Source of the DNA: Bartonella queenslandensis
GTDB lineage: Bacteria > Pseudomonadota > Alphaproteobacteria > Rhizobiales > Rhizobiaceae
Assembly: GCF_018155095.1 (NCBI RefSeq)
Contig: NZ_NAAI01000002.1
Location: 186,001-250,000 of the forward strand
Reading direction: 5' to 3'
DNA length: 64,000 bases
Shown here: in pieces, positions 61,479-64,000 of the stretch
Position numbering within the stretch: the first letter of the stretch is position 1
Layout of the letters: each line of letters opens with the position of its first letter
The notes under the pieces: model-generated
The model's input: only the letters and a program-made list of their open reading frames with translations
Databases searched by the model: none
What the model was told of the DNA's origin: nothing
Made by a program: the position numbers and the translations under genes

Positions 61479-61642
61479 TTATTCATTCTTTTTTGAAGGA
61501 TCTTATGGTCAAGATAAACGTTTAGTACAAAGACTAACAGAATGTCTCAAGAAAAAAGAATCTTAAGAAAAGAATCTGTTTCTGTCTAGTAATAGAAAAG
61601 CTTTCTGTAACTGCTGTTATTTATTATTTTGAGTTTTGCGTT

Positions 61643-62140
61643 ATGCGTATGAAAAAAAAATTATATTATGCTTTAGCTTTTATATTTGTTAGTAGTTTTT
61701 TCATTATAATAACCACTTTTGTTAATTGGGGGCAAAATAGGAGTGATGCTAAAGCTAAACTGGTTGCTCAGACATCTATCCAAGAGAGTTCGGTGCCTTT
61801 GATTTTTACGGGTCGTAGAGAACTGAATGGTTTTAAGGGTTATCATCATTATCGGCGTGGTTATGTTAAATATAAAGATAATTGGTGGTATCCTGAAGCG
61901 GCATTTGTGACATCATCGCACTTAAGCACAAAAGACGCATCATTAAAATTTGTATCAGATGCTAAAAGAGTGTTTTTAACGTCTTCCTCAGAAAAGCTAG
62001 AAAAAAAAGAGCCATGGGTGCTTAAACAGCATATTGAATCTTGTCGTGCACGTTATCGCTCTTATAATAAAAATGATAATAGTTTTCAGCCTTTTCATGG
62101 GCCTCGTAAACAGTGTTTATCACGCTTTTTTAAAGGATAG
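61643..62140 (+). CDS. BA14K-like small exported protein
   Basis: 165 residues with an N-terminal basic stretch and one hydrophobic segment (about 6-28, signal peptide or anchor). The C-terminus carries the BA14K pattern HIESCRARYRSYNKNDNSF...GPRKQC, the signature of the Brucella 14 kDa immunoreactive protein family. A middle YHHYRRGYVKYKDNWWYPEAAF region rich in aromatic and basic residues is also typical. The mode of action in the family is not settled. It is upstream of mrpA but no operon link is shown. Confidence 0.78.
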   Translation: MRMKKKLYYALAFIFVSSFFIIITTFVNWGQNRSDAKAKLVAQTSIQESSVPLIFTGRRELNGFKGYHHYRRGYVKYKDNWWYPEAAFVTSSHLSTKDASLKFVSDAKRVFLTSSSEKLEKKEPWVLKQHIESCRARYRSYNKNDNSFQPFHGPRKQCLSRFFKG

Positions 62141-62372
62141 ATGAATTAAATAAAATTTTAATTGCTTCTTGTCGTGAGCATTATTGTTCTTACAATAAAA
62201 GGAAAACTTGTGTGGTGTGCAGCATTTCATGCAAGAGTGCGTTGTTTTTTGAAAAATTTAAATATTTTTAAGTTTTATTCAATCTTATTATCATTAAGTG
62301 TGGAATGGGGGGAAAATGTGAAATTTTATTTTGTCAATGACAAAATATTAAGGGCAGGATGGAGCTGAAAGA

Positions 62373-64000
62373 ATGACAACACGGGAAGCAATGTTGATAT
62401 TGCTCATTTTGCTTCCCTTTTGTGGAAGTGCTGTTATTGGCTTTTTTCGTTCGACAGCAAAAAATAATGAAGCGTGGTTTGCTGGGGGCGTTGCTCTTTT
62501 TAGTCTGCTTTTTACAATCATGCTTTATCCGGCAATTCGTGGCAATCACATTATACGTTTAAATATTTCTTGGCTTCCAGAATGGGGGGCTGATTTGATC
62601 CTCCGGATGGATGGTCTATCGTGGCTTTTTTGCTTGCTCATTACAGGAATTGGGCTGCTTGTTGTTGTTTATGCGCGTTATTATATGGATCCTGCGGACT
62701 CTGTACCACGATTTTTTTCTTTTTTTCTCGCCTTTATGGGCTCAATGACAGGGATTGTTTTATCTGGTAATCTCGTGTTTTTGGTTGTTTTCTGGGAACT
62801 CACCAGTATTTTTTCTTTTTTGTTGATTGGTTATTGGTATCATAACGCGAGTGCGCGCGAAGGGGCGCGTATGGCTTTAACGATTACGGGTTTTGGTGGT
62901 TTTGCCCTTTTTATTGGGGTTTTACTGATTGGGTATATCGTTGGTAGTTTTGATCTGGATAAAATTTTGCAGTCTGGAGATGTGATCCGATCAAGTTCGC
63001 TTTATATCCCTGCCCTTATTTGTATTTTATTGGGCGGATTAACAAAAAGCGCACAATTTCCTTTTCATTTTTGGTTGCCCAATGCGATGGCAGCCCCAAC
63101 ACCTGTATCCGCTTATCTGCATTCGGCTACGATGGTAAAGGCTGGGTTATTTTTGCTGGTTCGTTTATGGCCCGTGCTCTCTGGAACAGAGTCTTGGTTT
63201 TGGCTGGTTGGTTTTTCAGGACTCTCGACACTTCTTCTTGGGGCTTATTTTTCTATGTTTCAGCAAGATTTAAAGGGACTTCTTGCTTACTCAACGATTA
63301 GTCATCTTGGATTGATTACGACACTTTTAAGTCTTGGGAGTCCCCTTGCATGTGTTGCCGCGATTTTTCATATGGCCAATCATGCTACTTTTAAAGCGTC
63401 TTTATTTATGGCTGCTGGCATTATTGATCACGAAACCGGAACACGTGATATGCGCAAGCTAACAGGTCTTTATCGCTCTATGCCGATTACAGCGACTCTT
63501 GCTTTAGTAGCAAGTGCGGCGATGGCGGGTGTTCCTTTACTCAATGGTTTTTTATCGAAAGAAATGTTTTTTGCTGAGGCCGTTGAAACGCATATGGAAT
63601 CATGGCTTGATTGGATTGCTCCTTATGTAGCAACGCTTGCGAGCTTGTTTAGTGTAACCTATTCTATCCGTTTTATTCATGGTGTCTTTTGGGGACCAAA
63701 ATCAGACAAATTATCCAAAATTCCCCATGAACCACCGCATTTTATGCGTTTACCCATGGAATTTTTGGTGTTTATTTGTTTAGCGGTTGGTATTTTTCCT
63801 AATTTAACAATCGGGTCTATTTTAGATAATGCTGTTGTGTCTGTTTTAGGACCGATGACGATTTCTTATAGCTTGGCTGTTTGGCATGGGATTAATACGC
63901 CATTAATAATGAGTTTGGTGGCTTTATTAGGGGGTGGTTTGCTCTATGTTGTTGGGCGGCGTTATTTTTTATCTTGTGATGATGGCGCTCCCTTTTTTCG
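62373..64000 (+). CDS. mrpA: Na+/H+ antiporter subunit A, MrpA/PhaA type (partial, runs off right edge)
   Basis: Large membrane subunit of the multisubunit Mrp cation/proton antiporter, related to NuoL. 542 codons are in the window, so the C-terminal MrpA part (and the fused MrpB-like part, if any) lies beyond the edge. ATG at 62373 with GGAG nine bases before it. Family features: VVFWELTSIFSFLLIGYW (conserved Glu), GGLTKSAQFPFHFWLPNAM (key Lys and proton path), HSATMVKAGLFLLVR, and MANHATFKASLFMAAGIIDH. At least 13 hydrophobic segments are visible. The rest of the mrp operon is expected downstream. Confidence 0.95.
   Translation, partial: MTTREAMLILLILLPFCGSAVIGFFRSTAKNNEAWFAGGVALFSLLFTIMLYPAIRGNHIIRLNISWLPEWGADLILRMDGLSWLFCLLITGIGLLVVVYARYYMDPADSVPRFFSFFLAFMGSMTGIVLSGNLVFLVVFWELTSIFSFLLIGYWYHNASAREGARMALTITGFGGFALFIGVLLIGYIVGSFDLDKILQSGDVIRSSSLYIPALICILLGGLTKSAQFPFHFWLPNAMAAPTPVSAYLHSATMVKAGLFLLVRLWPVLSGTESWFWLVGFSGLSTLLLGAYFSMFQQDLKGLLAYSTISHLGLITTLLSLGSPLACVAAIFHMANHATFKASLFMAAGIIDHETGTRDMRKLTGLYRSMPITATLALVASAAMAGVPLLNGFLSKEMFFAEAVETHMESWLDWIAPYVATLASLFSVTYSIRFIHGVFWGPKSDKLSKIPHEPPHFMRLPMEFLVFICLAVGIFPNLTIGSILDNAVVSVLGPMTISYSLAVWHGINTPLIMSLVALLGGGLLYVVGRRYFLSCDDGAPFF

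Noticed and set aside
62162-62368. 68-codon plus-strand frame before mrpA
   Set aside because: No ribosome binding site and no recognisable product; probably leader sequence of mrpA.

Overview
This window looks like a chromosomal segment of a Bartonella species (Alphaproteobacteria, Hyphomicrobiales). The support is low G+C with long AT-rich gaps, rhizobial gene blocks (lptC-lptA-lptB, dapF-mtaB-ftsY-yciB, rho-mnmE-mnmG-rsmG-parA-parB, mdh-sucCDAB-lpdA, addB-addA), a class I lysyl-tRNA synthetase, an Omp19-type lipoprotein, IalB-like and BA14K-like proteins, and gene decay typical of a host-restricted lineage. The species cannot be fixed from the sequence alone. No rRNA, tRNA or CRISPR was seen.

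Layout. 1-5.6 kb: addA (running off the left edge) and addB, double-strand-break repair. 6.0-9.3 kb: lysK-prfC. 9.5-10.6 kb: a dead argG. 10.8-18.2 kb: a LysE-type exporter, rlmN, an IalB-family protein, ptsN, and the LPS-transport genes lptC-lptA-lptB; a 1.15 kb gap stands where rhizobia carry rpoN and raiA/hpf. 18.4-25.3 kb, mostly plus strand: ihfB, lapA, two RNA-methyltransferase-like genes, lspA, a BI-1 family membrane protein and an EEP-family hydrolase, interrupted by a 2 kb decayed region. 25.3-32.1 kb, all minus: ppsR-maf-aroE-coaE-dnaQ, then polA. 32.1-32.7 kb: an AT-rich gap with a perfect DnaA box and two related boxes, where the gene strand switches; this is the likely chromosome origin. 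32.7-39.6 kb, all plus: rho, mnmE, mnmG, rsmG, parA, parB. Four parS-like ParB sites lie at 35.28, 35.35, 37.31 and 45.70 kb. 39.7-41.2 kb: two duplicated small secreted proteins. 41.2-46.1 kb: gloB and the dapF-mtaB-ftsY-yciB operon. 46.3-57.5 kb: omp19, zapE and the TCA-cycle genes. 59.1-61.5 kb: a carboxynorspermidine pathway pair. 61.6-64 kb: a BA14K-like protein and the start of mrpA.

The most unusual thread is a family of decayed tyrosine-integrase fragments with a shared 5' flanking repeat. They lie at 11.5-12.1, 21.9-22.5, 22.7-23.0, 40.2-40.65, 57.7-57.9 and 58.0-58.4 kb, with one extra flank-only copy at 58.4-58.5 kb. Several lie in opposite orientation close together, so they form imperfect inverted repeats. 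They account for most of the long 'empty' gaps and suggest repeated integration, or duplication, of one element around the replication origin, followed by decay.
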